64,000 bases of DNA from Hsuehochloa calcarea (taxonomy: Eukaryota > Streptophyta > Magnoliopsida > Poales > Poaceae), in contig CM070609.1 of NCBI GenBank assembly GCA_036346395.1, positions 46,138,777-46,202,776 on the forward strand. Reading direction: 5' to 3'. The stretch's first letter is position 1. Every line of letters begins with the position of its first letter. The notes beneath the pieces are model-generated. The model was given only the letters and a program-made list of their open reading frames with translations, was not told the origin of the DNA and did not search any database. Both the position numbers and the translations under genes were made by a program. Shown here piece after piece: positions 11,452 to 24,706 of this stretch.

Positions 11452-13647
11452 TGTAATACTCCGGAATAGAATTCGGTAAATAGAATGAAGCTGGAGGGGT
11501 AAAAGACAAATGCAAACTCTGAATTTCCAGTTCGTGTGGGGTTTTGCTTTTCTTCGCCAACTGGGCGTGGGCTGCCACCCGGGAGGCCCAAGAGGGGAGA
11601 CCAGCCCAGAGGGGCGGCCAAGGGAGGGGAGGCACCCCCAACCCTAGCCGCCTCCCCACTTCCCTCTCCCTCCCCCTTGTGGCCGCCACCTCCATTGCCC
11701 TCTCCTACTCCTTGCTGCCCCTTGGTGCCCCTCGCTGCTGTGGTGTTGTCTCCGGTGATCCCGGTGCTTCTCCCAAGATCCCCTCCGACATCTCCTTTCC
11801 CGCCGTCGTCACGGCCATCCTTAGCGTCCTTGTGGCGGCCCTTTGGAGAGGGAGGAGAGGAGAAGGAGGAAGGCCTTAGGGAACCAGATCATCGTCGTTC
11901 TCACGGGTCTTCAAGGGTAACGAAGGTGTTTTAGTGGTAGTTTGATTCGGTTTTATTGATTAATGGTGGATTAGATCTAAATCGCGTTCTGTCCTGGAGA
12001 TTCCAGAACGCATCTGTCTTCTTGCGCGGCCAGTTATGACCCTTTAGAGGCCGAATCTCGGGTTTACCTCTCCTAGAGATATGTTCCTGGTTTCATTAGC
12101 TTTCTTTTGGCACCTGGATCACGAATTTTCACCTAGTAGATTAAAAGTTATGACTGTTTTACTACGTGCTGGTCTGTCTGCCAGAATTGCTGGGTATAGT
12201 CGGTTGCACCTAGGTTTTGATCTAGTTAGAGTCAGAATCAGGTCGGCCACCCAACTAGGTTTATGAATATAATTGCACCATGTTTCCAGGATGATAAAAA
12301 TCATTTTATTTGGATCAGTGGTTTAAAAGTTAGAGCCTTTTCTTTCGGGCTGTTCTGAATTCTGGGCAGACTGCAATTATAGTTTTTCATTGGATGATTA
12401 GACCTCTGTATTGGCCGAATTAGAGTTTACCATCAACTAGAGTTTTGTAGCCAGTTAAGTTAAGAAAATCTGGGCACTAGTTTCGTGTCGTTTCGAGTTC
12501 CAGATATTTAAATATGCTTTTTCTCGTACCGCTGCTCATAAGGGCTGAAATCTGGCAGAATAGTTTATTTTCAATTTGGGTCTATGCGGTATATTGAATA
12601 GTCAGGGGTTATTGTAGAACATCGGTAGCAGTGTTTTATCGTTGTTCTTATTTTGGAAACATGCTTGTGTAGGCGGTGAGACATCCGTGTGGGAACACCC
12701 CGTTGCGCTAACGAGTCACTACATAAAGGCAAATCTTGTATGCATAATGATATGTTGTTTACATGAATGTTTTGTGCCTTGTTCATGATGTTGATATCTG
12801 CAAGTACCTTGTATACTATGTTTGATGCAAAAATGTGATGTGTGAGTGAATGATTATACTTGTTCGTACTTGTAGATGAATGCCATGTGTTTCTTTTCAA
12901 TTATGAGTACTATTCAATATTACCATGGGATCACATCATGACATGCATAAATTACATTTGTAAGACCCATCAATTCCAGTATGGGCACTTGAAAGTCCCA
13001 TCAATTCCAGAATGGGTACATGAGTCCACCATTCCAATGTGGGCCATGTTACGTGAGTCCACCATTCCAATGTGGGCCACGTTGGACGGTCGTATGAAAC
13101 GTTCTTCATACGATTACTTTAAGTGAACACCGACGGGTGTTTCACTCGCTATCTACCGTATATCTTTGCAATATGTCCAATTCCTTCAATGCATCATTCC
13201 ACTTCATCCATTCATAAATTCGTTTCCAGTAAATGTTCAAATGATGATTGTGATATATTGTTCATGGAATGTTTGATTGTTACTTACAGTTACTTGCTGA
13301 GTCTTTGGCTCATTCTTGCTTTGTTGTTTTATTTAGGTAAATGACAAGGAAGAATGACCTTGTGGAGGGTAGTTCATCACGATGCACTCACTACCATAAA
13401 CCAAACATTTTGAGGACTTTTACTGTCGTTAATTATGACTTGTGATGTATTGTAATAAGCCAGTTTGGTCATAACTACCTTATATCTCAGAATTGTTTAT
13501 TTCTATTCCATTGATTAAACCTGATGATGAATTCTTATTTCCGTATAATCTTTCTACTTGATTAACCTGGTCATGTGTTTTGATGTTATTCTTCTAAAAG
13601 TAGTGGTTGTAGGTGACATCTTGACTTCCTTATAGTCGTGGTGTTCT
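11452..13647 (+). repeat. Element C 5' LTR (about 2.2 kb)
   Basis: It starts TGTAATACTCCGGAATAG and ends near GGTGTTCTGA, where the sister copy reads GGTGTTATA. The first 450 bases include a GC-rich block (about 11560-11870); the rest is AT-rich. The matching 3' copy is 17985-18656 plus 39308-40787. The copies differ mainly at CAG/CTG sites. Open frames across 11219-11934 on both strands are coincidental. Confidence 0.9.
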
Positions 13648-13650
13648 GAT

Positions 13651-13662
13651 TGGTATCGAGCG
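13651..13662 (+). other. Element C primer binding site
   Basis: TGGTATCGAGCG lies just after the 5' LTR. It is the initiator-tRNA-Met site with the A of CAG missing. Then comes GGGCTTTAGGTCCGTGGT, shared with element D (from about 31949). Confidence 0.8.
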
Positions 13663-16600
13663 GGCTTTAGGTCCGTGGTAAATAAGTTATTAAAATGACA
13701 CACTGTGCACAGTAGGTGGGGTTTGGGAAATCCATTGTTTCCGCATTTCTAGTGATGTTGTTCATTAGGTTGTATGGTATAGAATTGCCTCTGTACTATC
13801 TTTCTTGTTGTTAAGCTATGACGTGATGCGATATCCTATATATCTATGAATTATTCTATGATTGTCATGAGATGATCCTATATATTCATAATTGATTGCA
13901 TTAGTTATGCGTATCGGTAGCAGACGTCGGCATTTGAGATCGTGGTTGTCGTCACCGGTTTTGCGAGCTACACCTTTGTTCGTGTTGTAAGAGTAGAAGT
14001 TCTTACCTGTTCCATAGTTACGTGTTGAGCTGAGCTCATTGATGAAGTTGTTGTTCTTCTCAAGTTTGTATCGGTTTTTGGTTGTAGTTTACGATAGATC
14101 GTGAATTTCTTTTGAATGGAGGTTATAATGAAGTGGGCAATCTCTAGTAAATTTACGATCGTTCTTTGAAACAATTATTGTTCTTTCTACTATTGTGATA
14201 TTTACGCTCCACGTGGCGTAGTTAAAATGCAAGATTTACCTTTTCACGGAAGTTCTGTTTTACCTGTTGGAAAATTCAACCGTGTGTTCGTTTGGGGTTT
14301 GGGCATTGGCGATTTCTTTTGCAAGTTCTTTATCAAGTGCACAATGATCTTGCATATTTCTTTTGGGATGCTTTAGGCGGTGGTTCTCTTCCTTGATTTC
14401 GATTTTTACAAATTCTTGTCTGGTGGTAGTTGATGAATTTCTCTTAAGTTCATGATTCGTGGTAGTTGATGAGATCAATAGGTCTTTAATGGTTCTCTGA
14501 AAATATTATTGTTTTTCAGTTGTTGAATTTCTTTTATTTTAAATGATCTTGACGATTGGCAATATTGATATTTCCATGTTTGTTCCTTCCTTCTCATTGG
14601 AAAATAGCGACTCATTTACTCGTTTGATAGTTTGTATAATGAGAGTTTTCTGTTGCAAGTTCGTTAACACGAGGAAGCATTGGCTCCATGTATTTCTTTT
14701 GGATCATTCCGCGTCTTAAAGTTTAACGCATCTCTTTTCTGAGGATTAGTGTTAAAACCCCTTTTGTGGTGCCTTGTGGTGATTAAGTCGGAGATGGTAA
14801 TCAAACAAATTGGTTGGCTACGGGTTCCTATTGGTCCCTAGATGTTTTCAAAACAATTCTTGTCTTTACGATTCTTGAGCTCTCTTTGCTACTTGTACAC
14901 GATATTATTGACAAGATCATTCTTTTTGTAAGCGTCCTATCTCACTTGTTGATTAAGGGGACCTAGTTAACCGTTTGGTATTTTGGGGAACGGGAATTAG
15001 CTTTTACAAAGTTTGTCGAAGAAAATCTTGACTCTATTCGTTTCTTTCGGAGTAGCTGGAATGTTGGAGTTTAGAACCTCTCTTGAAAAGAAAAAAAAAG
15101 TCGAAACCCTTTTCTAATGTTATGGTGGAGTTGTGTGTGAGGTTGGTTTCAGTTTTGTGGTTTTCGTACTAAGTTTCCTTTCTAGAATAAGTTGTTATTA
15201 CAATTCCATTTGATGCTGAAAAATTTCTATAACGCGATTTGCCATGTTCCTTTAGAAGGTTTATTGATATGATCAGTAATGTGATGGCGATGTTGATTCC
15301 TTTATAAAGAAAGAAAGTTGTCGCCTTTCGTAACATTTCTAAAGCGATCAAATTTCAGTTTTGGTGTTCATGCTCTTTGGGGAATTCAAGTTCTTTGTGG
15401 TAAACATAGTTTGTCGAGTAATGAGATATGTTGAAAAAAAATTATAATAGTTCTTCCATGATGCGGGTGTTTTGATCTTGAATACCCGTTTGTTCCTAAC
15501 GGTTAAGGTCGGATATTCTATTTTTTTGTGAGGCCTATGTTTTCAACTGTGGACTTCCCATATGTCTTCGAGTTCGTTGCCTAATTGGTTTTCCCCGAGT
15601 TCTGTGTTCCTTGCGAGTGGTAAGTGATTTTTGGTTGGTGAAGATCGTTTCTATTTGCCTCTTCTTTCGAGAAGGAATCAACCCATTCATTCCACGTGGG
15701 TCTTCGAAAAGTTTTCTAAGTGTTGTTATGGGCTTGATGTTAATACACGTAGTAAATTGATCGCCTTTAGTGGCAGCGTTCAAATAAGAATATTTCAAGT
15801 TTAGCTTTCACGGTAACTTGGAGCTCGTGAATCAACCGTAGCGAAATTATTTTGGGTAACTAGAGGAATTGGATTAACCTATTGTTTCTTAAAGATTTAG
15901 TGTGATTTAGTCCGAAAGGCTCCTTGGTTTGAGTTCGCAAAGTGAGGTTGCAATAAAAGAATATTTTCGTTGATCCCTTGAGGCGAAGTTAATCCGTTTG
16001 TTTTCAGTGAAATCTCGTAAAGGAAATGTTTGAGTTTGTGGTGAGAACATTTGGATCTCGTGTTTCCCAAGTAGATGAACTTTTTTGAGCAAGTTGGCTG
16101 TTGAAGGATCTTATCGATTCTTAATTAAATCTTGTGGTTATTTGAAGCGTCCTAAATTTGTTGCTCTTTCCGCTCAAGAGATGGCGAATTTCAAGCGTAA
16201 TATCTTTCTTTCGTGTTTATTTGTTTTTGCTATTCTCTTTTGAGGGTGTGCCTCCAATTATGAACTCAGCTTTCGTTTTTCAAGATCACCTTTATTAGAA
16301 TATTTCTTTTGGTTTCCTGCTCGTCGTGATGAGCAACGTCTTTCTGTGTGAATAAACTTATCTTTGTTCGCCTCTTCCTTTTGAGAAAGGATCACAGTTT
16401 TGGGTTGCAAAGTGTTTGCAAAGGCTAAGTTTGGCAACTGGTTGGTGGTAGATGAGTAATCGTAGCGGTGATATTTTGCTACCAAGTTACTGGAGGAGTA
16501 GTAGAATGTAGAATGGTTTTGATCTGTATCTCTTGGGGAAAAATTAATTCACATGGAATGCTTGGTTTCGAAGTAAGTCTGAAAAGTGTTTCGACTGAGT

Positions 16601-17973
16601 AGAACCTATGGTATAGTGAAACTTCATAACTTCAGTTCGTGATTGAATGGTCGGTGATTATCGAAAGTATAGAAACCTTGATTACTTTTTTTAAAGCAAC
16701 GCAATTGGATAATGATGCGAGATTAGGCGAGAAATTTCTAAGTATGCAAGTGAGTGAATACGTTAGAATTGGGGAAAATGTTGGAGAGTCAATCCATTGA
16801 TTTCCCTATATGTTATAATTGAAATTTGTGGTAGAGATCTTGGAGGTTAAGTTTGGGTTTGCATTGTTATGCTAGACCATTGGTTACCGATGATTGTGCG
16901 TGAGCGAAGTGGGATAATAGAGTTTCTGAGCAATGAATGGTCATTGATAGAACTCTTCGATGTAGTACATGTCCGTGCGTGCTAAGGATCTTGAATTGTT
17001 GTTATTGGAAATTGAAGATAATGTGATTGCGTGGTGTCTACCATTGTGGTGTTATGGATGCTTTCAATCAAATCGACTCTGTATTACCTAGAGTATCCAG
17101 TAGATTTCATAGAGTCTCTTCACAATGGTGTGGATGATTTAATTCAGTTTGAGCATGATTTGAGGATATTTGACTAAAAGGTTTAAGCTCGTGTGGTATG
17201 CGATGAATTCAAATTTCAAGGATTCGAGAGAAATTTTATTCCTAGAAGAAAGAAACTGTGGAAAGGAATGTTCATCGGATAATGAGGTGTTTTCTTGATT
17301 CTCGGTTGAGTTGGTGTTGTTGACCGGTGTTTTCTGCAATTTGAGTTGAGGTTATGTTGGCATGTAGATTCTTTCCAATTCAGACAAACTGCAAGTGTTT
17401 GGTTTGGGCGTGCCAGTAATTTCTCCTTTGGTTGTATTGGTGTTCATTTGTAAAGCGCCTATTTAGAAAATGGATTTGTTTTGAAATGAGCTGTCAAATT
17501 GGAATTTAATCTTTTGGTGGAGAATTAGCATTGAGCGGACGCGATGAGGACTCTCTATTTTCAATTGGATTCTCTTCGTTTTGAAAGTTGCGAAATTAGA
17601 AATTTGGTATTTCGTTTTAACGAGTCTCTGCACGCTGGCACGCATAGCGTCGGGTGTGTTCGGTCTTTGAGTGGGCGGTGAACCATTCAAGATTCGAGTT
17701 ATAGTTTAAGGCGTTGACCATTGAGTATGGTCTTACCTTGATCCTCTTACGGTGAGGGTACCTAGAAAGTTACGGTTGAGTGTTAGGTTAGGCATCGTTT
17801 TGGGTTTTTGGGTGGTGGTTTTCTCTAGTCCGAAATAGAGGCCGCTTGAGAGCTAGAGACCTCGTGCGCGATAAGTATCCGCACTGTTCGTTTATGGTAT
17901 GTGTTTTTCGTTAATAAATTCGATCATGATTTTCTTTGAGTAAGATCGTGTTTAGATTCGAGGTCGAATCGTT
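13663..17973 (+). other. Element C interior, no recognisable coding
   Basis: About 4.3 kb of T/G-rich sequence. The longest frames are 60-90 codons, on the antisense strand, and none resembles gag, protease, RT, RNase H, integrase or a chromodomain. The first 80 bases share a leader with D (GGGCTTTAGGTCCGTGGT, then TGACACACT and GTGCAC nearby). The last 60 bases share D's AGGTCGAAT and TTAAGGGG end. I infer a non-autonomous interior that keeps only the ends needed for mobilisation by a D-like partner. A coding remnant too decayed to read is the alternative. Confidence 0.6.
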
Positions 17974-17984
17974 AAGGGGTAGAA
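17974..17984 (+). other. Element C polypurine tract
   Basis: AAGGGGTAGAA lies immediately before the 3' LTR start at 17985, and is very similar to that of D (36954-36966). Confidence 0.75.
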
Positions 17985-18656
17985 TGTAATACTCGGAATA
18001 GAATTCGTAAATAGAATGAAGTCTGGAGGGTAAAGACAAATGCAAACTCTGAATTTCCGATTCGTGGGGGTTTTACGCTTTTCTTCGCCAACCCGGCGTG
18101 GTCGCCACCAGAGGCCCAAGAGGGGAGACCGGCCCAAGAGGGGCGACCAAGGGAGGGGGAGGCACCCCAACCCTAGCGCCTCCCACTTCCCCTCTCCTCC
18201 CCATTGTGGCCGCCACCTCCATTGCCCTCTCCCTACTCCTTGCTGCCCCTTGGTGCCCTCATTTCTTTGTGGTGTTGTCTCCGGTGATCCCGGTGCTTCT
18301 CCCCAAGATCCCCTCAGGCATCTCCTTTCCCCGCTTGTCGTCACGGCCATCCTTGGCGTCCTTGTGGCGGCCCTTTGGAGAGGGAGGAGAGGAGAAGGAG
18401 GAAGGCCTTAGGGAACGGATCATCGTCGTTCTACTGGTCTTCAAGGGTAACGAAGGTGTTTTAGTGGTAGTTTGATTCGGTTTTATTGATTAATGGTGGA
18501 TTAGATCTAAATCGCGTTACGTCACGGAGATTCGTAACGCATCTGTCTTCTTCTGCGGCGCTTTTGACCCTTTAGAGGCGAATCTCGGGTTTACCTCTCC
18601 TAGAGATATGTTCTGGTTTCATTAGCTTTCTTTTGGCACTGGATCACGAATTTTCA
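17985..18656 (+). repeat. Element C 3' LTR, left piece
   Basis: It matches the first part of 11452-13647 and stops at CACGAATTTTCA, where D is inserted. TTTCA (18652-18656) is repeated at 39303-39307. Differences from the 5' copy cluster at CAG/CTG sites and short G/C runs. Confidence 0.9.
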
Positions 18657-20241
18657 TGTAATACTCGAAAAATAATATTAATATTAATTAAAGCGGCTTA
18701 AGGGCTGAGTGTAATTAAATTAATTAGTTAAAGAATTAAGGGCTTGTGCGTAATTAAAGAATTTAGTATTCGTGGAAAATAGAATTTTCGAATTTTTATG
18801 AGCTATATAAATAGATCTTGGATTTTAGAAAACCCTAGTTTTCCTTTTCTTTCAAGCGCGCATGCCGCCGTCGATTTTCGACCAACCTGCGTCGCGTGGA
18901 TCGTGTGTACGCTGCCGCCGAGCGCTGGCTGCCGCCGGTATCTTGCTTATTTCTTGTGGCGAGCGACCAAGTGTTCTTCGCAGGAGCCGCTTCTCGCCAA
19001 AGCCGACGGCGCCTGCGGCGATCTTGGCGCGTGGTCGCCGACCGCTGCATGTGCCCCTTACGCCTGCTGCGCGGCCCAAGCGCCGACCTTTGTCTTTTGC
19101 CGCTGCGTGTCCAGTTCTTTGTGCGTTGTTGCGCGTGAGCCAAAGCTGCCATTCTTTGTCGGGCCTCCTTCTTTGTGTCGACCGAAGATCTGCCGAGCCG
19201 TGCTGCTGCTGATCCCTGCTGCGCGTGGAAGCCAACGCCCGAGCCGAGCCCTTATCGCGTGGAGGTTTGCTAGTTTTAAATTCATGTTCTCCTCTGGTTT
19301 GCTAGACGCTGTTAATTAGAGATTATAATTTAGATTAATTAGAGTGGATTCTTTAATTTGTAGACGAGATGCCGATTAATGAATTTGGTTAACCTGCTGT
19401 CCGTTGTACGATTTATTCGGGTATCGTAATGGCGAATTTTGGAAATCGCATCTACTAGTTAATTGTAGATAATTTCGATATCTTTCTATAGCATATTTTA
19501 TCACGTCAATCGGACGAGTATAATTAGAGTTATGTTTTTCGAAAGGCCGCTGTTTTTAGGGTTATCGTCTTTCGGCGCTGTTTTGGTAGACTGTAGATTA
19601 AAAATAATAAATAGCCTAATTAGAGTTTTTGATCTACATGAAAGTTGTAGATAATTGTCCAATGGTTCTGTAGAATCTGAGAACGCGAATTTTGGTTGGA
19701 TACAACAAAAGTTATGAATTTAGTAAGACTGCTGTTCCGAAGCGGACAGACCGACTTTCTGGGCTAAATACGGAGGGTTAGATGATTTAATTAGAAGACG
19801 GTGTAATCTAAGAAAATGTGGATAATTTTATAAAGAATCCAGAATGGGGTGGTTTGTTGTGATCGGACTTTCGAGTCAAAAGTTACGTTCGTTTTAGTAT
19901 CAAGACAGCTACGGGTAACTTTTCGGTACCGGAGTAACGTGGTATATTTGGGGACGTGTAGGAGCGATGTATATTGATTGTTATTCTTATGATGCTGTAG
20001 CTTGTATTGAGATGTGTGTATTTAATGTAGGAGGCGTCGTACTTGTTGCCATCTCGCTAGCCAAATTGTGCGCCGTAACTAGTAAAGGCAAGTGCATGGT
20101 AGACAATGATCAATGATGATCCTGTGATTCTTTATCTTCTATTACCATTATTGTTGTGCTTTTATTTTGTTTAATTGCAAACAAGGGATTGGTATGTTTA
20201 TATCTTTGTTGACAATCATGATGAAAAGTTGGATATGATGT
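18657..20241 (+). repeat. Element D 5' LTR, left piece
   Basis: It begins TGTAATACTCGAAAAATAAT. It matches 36967-38562 closely in the AT-rich parts, but the GC-rich part (about 18855-19250 against 37165-37570) differs by many indels. It is cut after GATGT (20237-20241), the target duplication of E. Confidence 0.92.
18803..18814 (+). promoter_or_regulatory. Element D LTR TATA box (5' copy)
   Basis: CTATATAAATAG, conserved at 37116-37127 in the 3' LTR, is followed about 20 bases later by AAAACCCTAGTTTTCC, a telo-box-like plant leader. The placement about 150 bases into the LTR fits a promoter for element transcription. Confidence 0.65.
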
Positions 20242-22020
20242 TGTTGGACCGTAAAGGCGACTAGAGGGGGGGGTGAATAGGAGCACGCTCACTTTTTCAC
20301 AAATTATGAACTCAATACAATTTCACTCCAAAGTAGCTATTAGAAAGCTATGAAGATCAATATACCAATCTGTTGGAAGACTAGTATTGAATCAATAAAA
20401 ACCCTAAGCAATGCGACAATAATCGCAAGAATTAAAGCAATACAATCTTGGCGGTCGATCCATTGAGTGAACCGGTCGGACCGATTTCGGCGGTCGGACC
20501 GCTGTTATCTTGGCGGTCGAACCGCTCCAAAATCGGTCGGACCGGTGGTGATGGCGATCGGACCGGCGATACGAATCGATCTGAAACAAGAAAATCGGCC
20601 GATGGCGAAGTTGCAATTAGGTCTAACTTTTGATTCTCAACTCCAAACTTCATGAAACTTTGCACACACCTTCTCTATGCTATTGAGGACCTATTCCAAT
20701 CGAATATTATGATAATTCTTGGAGCGATCTTGAGCAATTGCCAATTGATTAACGAAGGTCTAAAGCGGGCAAGAACGAAAACTTGATCCTAAAGCTTGTT
20801 CGTGAGAGATTGATGATTAAGATGATGCTAGATAGATTCACACATATCACAGCAAGCTAATTCACGTGAAAGAATCAATCACAAACTCATGGATCAAAGA
20901 AAGCCCTAAAAACACGAAATTGAAAGCAAGAACGAAAAGAGACTTATCTCAAGCAAACCTTGCATAGATTGATTTCGTGATTGTTCTTTGGATTACATCC
21001 ACACCATCATGGATCAGTGGATAATCAAGGATCACGAAATTCACCACAAACCATCAAGAGCCCTAGCCTCCACCTCAACTCCCCTAAAGACAATTAGGGT
21101 TTTGAAACATAAAAAGCGGCGAGAGAGAGGTGCACCACCATCTCCTCCTATTTATAGTGGAGGCCTAAAACTCTTAGGGTTTGACTTAATTGGGCTCCGT
21201 TAAGGCCCACTAACAAGCGGGTCACACACGCACGCCAAAGCGCCGTCTTTAACCTTTGACCTAAACCGCTTCACCATGCATCATGGATTCGCCAATAGGT
21301 CACAATTGTCCATCTTGTGTCACGCTTGAGTCGTTGACCTCACCCGGCATCGTCGATCGTTCTGGACCTCAACTCTTCAAGTCTAGTCCCGATTCTCCTC
21401 GCCGTTGACCGTCGTTGACCATCAAGCTACGCACAACCACGACAAGAAAACACGATTCGGGAACAAGTTCTTCACAACTTGACCCATGTTAGTCAAAACA
21501 TGCATCATGCAAATCATATGCCATGAAACCAATGACTTTGACCTAACAAAACAACATCGCCACGAAGTTGGTCGACGTTCAAGTAGAAACCGTCCGACCG
21601 CTCGGGTGAGCGGTCGGACCGCCCATGGCGGTCGGACCGCTCCTCGTGAGCCGGTCGGACCGCCTTGAGACTTAGCCGAAATTCAACCTCCCAAATTCAA
21701 ACCTTCGGAAACTTTAAACCAATAGAACTTTTCTTTGGAGGCTCCAAAATCATGAGACCAAGTGCATTGGGATCCCTTACTTGTCTACAACACCTATTTT
21801 TGGCCCGGCTCGATTTGAACACTTTGGTCATCGCCGTCCGACCGCCCCGGATGGCGGTCAAGCCGATATGGGACCGGTCGGACCGCCGTGCAAGGACGGT
21901 CGGACCGCCGAGCGATAAGCACGTAACTTTGTCGAAAACGCGTGAAACGACAAACCGTAAACGCCATTGCCAATTGTCACATCATCCTAAGATCTGGAGC
22001 ATATCCCCATGAAATCCACA
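20242..22020 (-). repeat. Element E 3' LTR (1779 bp)
   Basis: On the plus strand it runs from TGTTGGACCG to GAAATCCACA, the mirror of a TG...CA LTR. It matches 29388-31196. It holds clusters of CGGTCGGACCG around 20470-20565, 21595-21662 and 21834-21907. A minus-strand TATA-like box (plus CCTATTTATAG, 21147-21157) is conserved in the other copy. Confidence 0.92.
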
Positions 22021-22030
22021 ATCTCCCCTT
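22021..22030 (-). other. Element E polypurine tract
   Basis: Plus-strand ATCTCCCCTT reads AAGGGGAGAT on the coding strand. It abuts the 3' LTR and so fixes the element's direction. Confidence 0.8.
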
Positions 22031-23945
22031 GATGAACACATTGGCAATTATCCGAAAAATGTAAGTAAGAGGTTTGAAAACGAGTTTACTCGCGGTTTCG
22101 CACAAAGGCACAACTTGGTCCATAAGCAAGAAAAAGCAATGAAAATGACCAAGCTGGCATCAGAATAGTATAGGCATGTGAGACAAGGCAAAAGAAAGCA
22201 TAAAAACTTTGATTTCGAGAAAGGGTCAAAATTCTCACATGAGGTCCATATGAAAGAACAATTGTTCAATTGACCTATGATCATTGTGAGTATAAAAGAA
22301 TGCAATTCAAGTTGAGAATATTCAATAAGACAATAAGAATGCAACTCAAGAACTCCCCTCACTATGATCATCAAATTTCAAATTTTCGCCCCTTTGTATA
22401 AACTTCTCCCCAATCTTCTTATTAACACATCTTCTCCAAATAAGAGTAGCAAAGAAATATTACACATCTTCTCCCAAAGAAATATCTTTTCATTTAACAC
22501 ATCTTCTCCCCCTTTGACAATGGATTCATCAAGGAATCACGCCTTCCTCTCATCCAGGAATAACAAATAGAAAATAAAGAAAGAAGCCAGAAACAAAAGA
22601 AGCATAAAGAGGAATATGCATGAAGTGCAATGGGTGGCTTCAATTTTGTATTTTTCAATTTTTGATAAGAAGCTTTGGAGATTACCCAAAAGAACAATGT
22701 AGTTTCTCAAATATTGCCCAAACAGCATATCAAGCCTGACAACGCTAGCAAGATCATGGTAAGACATATATATCAAAGCTAAGCACAAAGGCTCAAAAGT
22801 AAAGCATTAGATTTTATCAATTTAAGCAACGCTTCAAATTCAAACAAGTTCATCAACAGGATCCTAAAGTGAAATTGGCCATGTCAAGCTGTCAAAGTGA
22901 GATCAAAAATCTAACAAAGACCACAAGAAGAGTCAATCAAGTCCCGTATTGAATCATTTTGCTCAATATTTTGTAAACGCCCATTTGTCAACATTTTTCT
23001 CATTTGCATTGAATATTGAAGTTGACTAATGATCTAACTTAGTGACAAGATCCTGGACTAGGAGCCATCCACAAACTCATCCTAAGCTTGACCAAAAGTT
23101 GATTAAAGGTATATCTTAGTAAAGAAGATCTGGACTAGGAGCCATCCACAAACTCTTTCTAAGCTTCTCAAGGCGACAAATCTTGAGGTTCATGTCATTT
23201 CGACAAGCGGTCCCCATGAGATCGTCTGGTTCATCAAACTATCTCCAAGTTCATGTCATTTGACAAGCAGTCTCGTAAGAATAGTTTGGCACAATTTAAG
23301 CATAAGACAATCTTGATTTTCATTTTTCACAAGAGCAGTTTTAGAATCTCAAGAACACAAAAGCTCAAGTAATGGTCAATTTTAGATCAAAGAGCTAACA
23401 AAGCAATTACAGACAGGCCAATGTCACAAGAGGAGCACTAATTACGCAACTCGCTAAAACATCCACAAATTGCAATTTCTTAGTTTGAGTTGTTTAAAGG
23501 TTCTAGCTCATATAGCAAAGACTTAGCTACACATGTAAAAGCATGATAATTCTAGCAAGTCAAAGAACTAGACATGACATTGAGCAAGAATTGAAATACA
23601 AAAGCTCTAAAGGGTAATAGGCAAAGCTTCATCAATTTTAAAAGATAAGCAGAAAATCTTATATTACAATGCATTTTTTTTTGAATTTTTCATACCACTT
23701 GTTGTATTTTTCATATGAATGCAATATGACACAATGAGATGCAATTAAAAGGCCTAAAAATCTAAAAAGTTGAAAAGATCACTAAGTTGGAAAAGAACAA
23801 TAAAAGATCAAAAGAACAAGGAAAGATAAGAAAAGATCAAACTCCCCTCAAACCAACCCATAAGGATAAATTACCCTAACTCACTTCTTAAGGAGGAAAA
23901 TCGGTTTGATCTAAAGGCTTGGTAAGAATATACGCCAATTGAGCT
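22031..23945 (-). other. Element E tail between pol and 3' LTR, non-coding as read
   Basis: About 1.9 kb of A-rich sequence without a convincing frame. It contains local direct duplications: ACTAGGAGCCATCCACAAAC occurs near 23058 and 23134, and TTCATGTCATTT near 23192 and 23252. SIRE-like elements often carry an envelope-like ORF in this position; none is readable here. Short CTCCCC runs occur near 22354, 22505 and 23842. Confidence 0.55.
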
Positions 23946-23949
23946 TGGA

Positions 23950-24700
23950 CTCTACAAAGTGCATCACAATATCACCTTTTCAACATGATCTTTAAGGAAG
24001 TGAAAGCGAATGTCTATGTGCTTAGTCCTAGAATGTTGCCTTGGGTTTTTAGCAATATTAATAGCGAAGTGTTATCACGTAAAAGAGGAACACTAGCAAA
24101 GTTTAACCCATAATCTTTCAAAGTGGGCGTCATCCACAAAATCAGCTCTGACAACTAGCGTGACAACATACTCCGCCTCAGAAGTGGATTGTGCAATGTA
24201 ACGCTTTCTAGAAGACCAAGATACAAGAGACGTGCCTAGAAAGTGGCAGTGCACGAGGTACTCTTCCTATCTAACCGACGACCGCAAAATCGAATCGAAA
24301 AACCTCTAATGGACAAAGTGAAGAGCAGAATACCAAATGCCATATAAAAGGGTAGAGTGTAAATACACGAATATGCGCTTAACGGCTTGGCGATGGGAAG
24401 TTCTCGGAGGCGCTGAAATCTTGCACAAAGGCATACCGTGAAGTGAATGTCGGTCTCGAGGCCGTCAAATCTGAAGAGCCGATCATCTTTGCGGTACTCG
24501 CGTTGATCCACGACTTCTCCTTCCTCATCGGATCCAAAGCAGTTGAAGTTGCCATGGGAGTGGAAATTGGCTTGCGATCACCCATGTTGAAGCGTTTGAG
24601 AAGATCTTTAGTGTACTTCGTCGATGGATGAAAGTTCCTTCCTTGCATTGCTTGATTTGAAGTCCCAAAAGTAATTAAGCTCTCCCATCATACTCATCTC
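23950..24700 (-). pseudogene. Element E RNase H region
   Basis: Read on the minus strand, the RT-to-RNase H linker is clear (FHPSTKYTKDLLKRFNMGDR, then KPISTPMATSTALDP, from about 24630). RNase H fragments follow: CGRRLDRKSTS near 24284-24252, and an S-E-A-E-Y type end near 24190-24175. The frame changes several times, so no active enzyme is encoded. RNase H after RT at the 3' end of pol is the normal copia order. Confidence 0.75.
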
Positions 24701-24706
24701 AAATTC

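Noticed and set aside
11219..11934. Frames of 102-158 codons on both strands
   Set aside because: They span the F1/C junction and the GC-rich start of the C LTR; similar frames recur at 17952-18475 in the sister LTR with shifted phases.
18798..19319. Frames of up to 173 codons near the D TATA box
   Set aside because: They are in the D LTR. The matching 3' LTR (37084-37642) does not preserve the same protein, so it is not a conserved coding sequence.
20450..21910. CGGTCGGACCG clusters as a CRISPR-like array
   Set aside because: Spacing is irregular, repeat units are too short, the same clusters occur in both LTRs of a retrotransposon, and the genome is a plant's.
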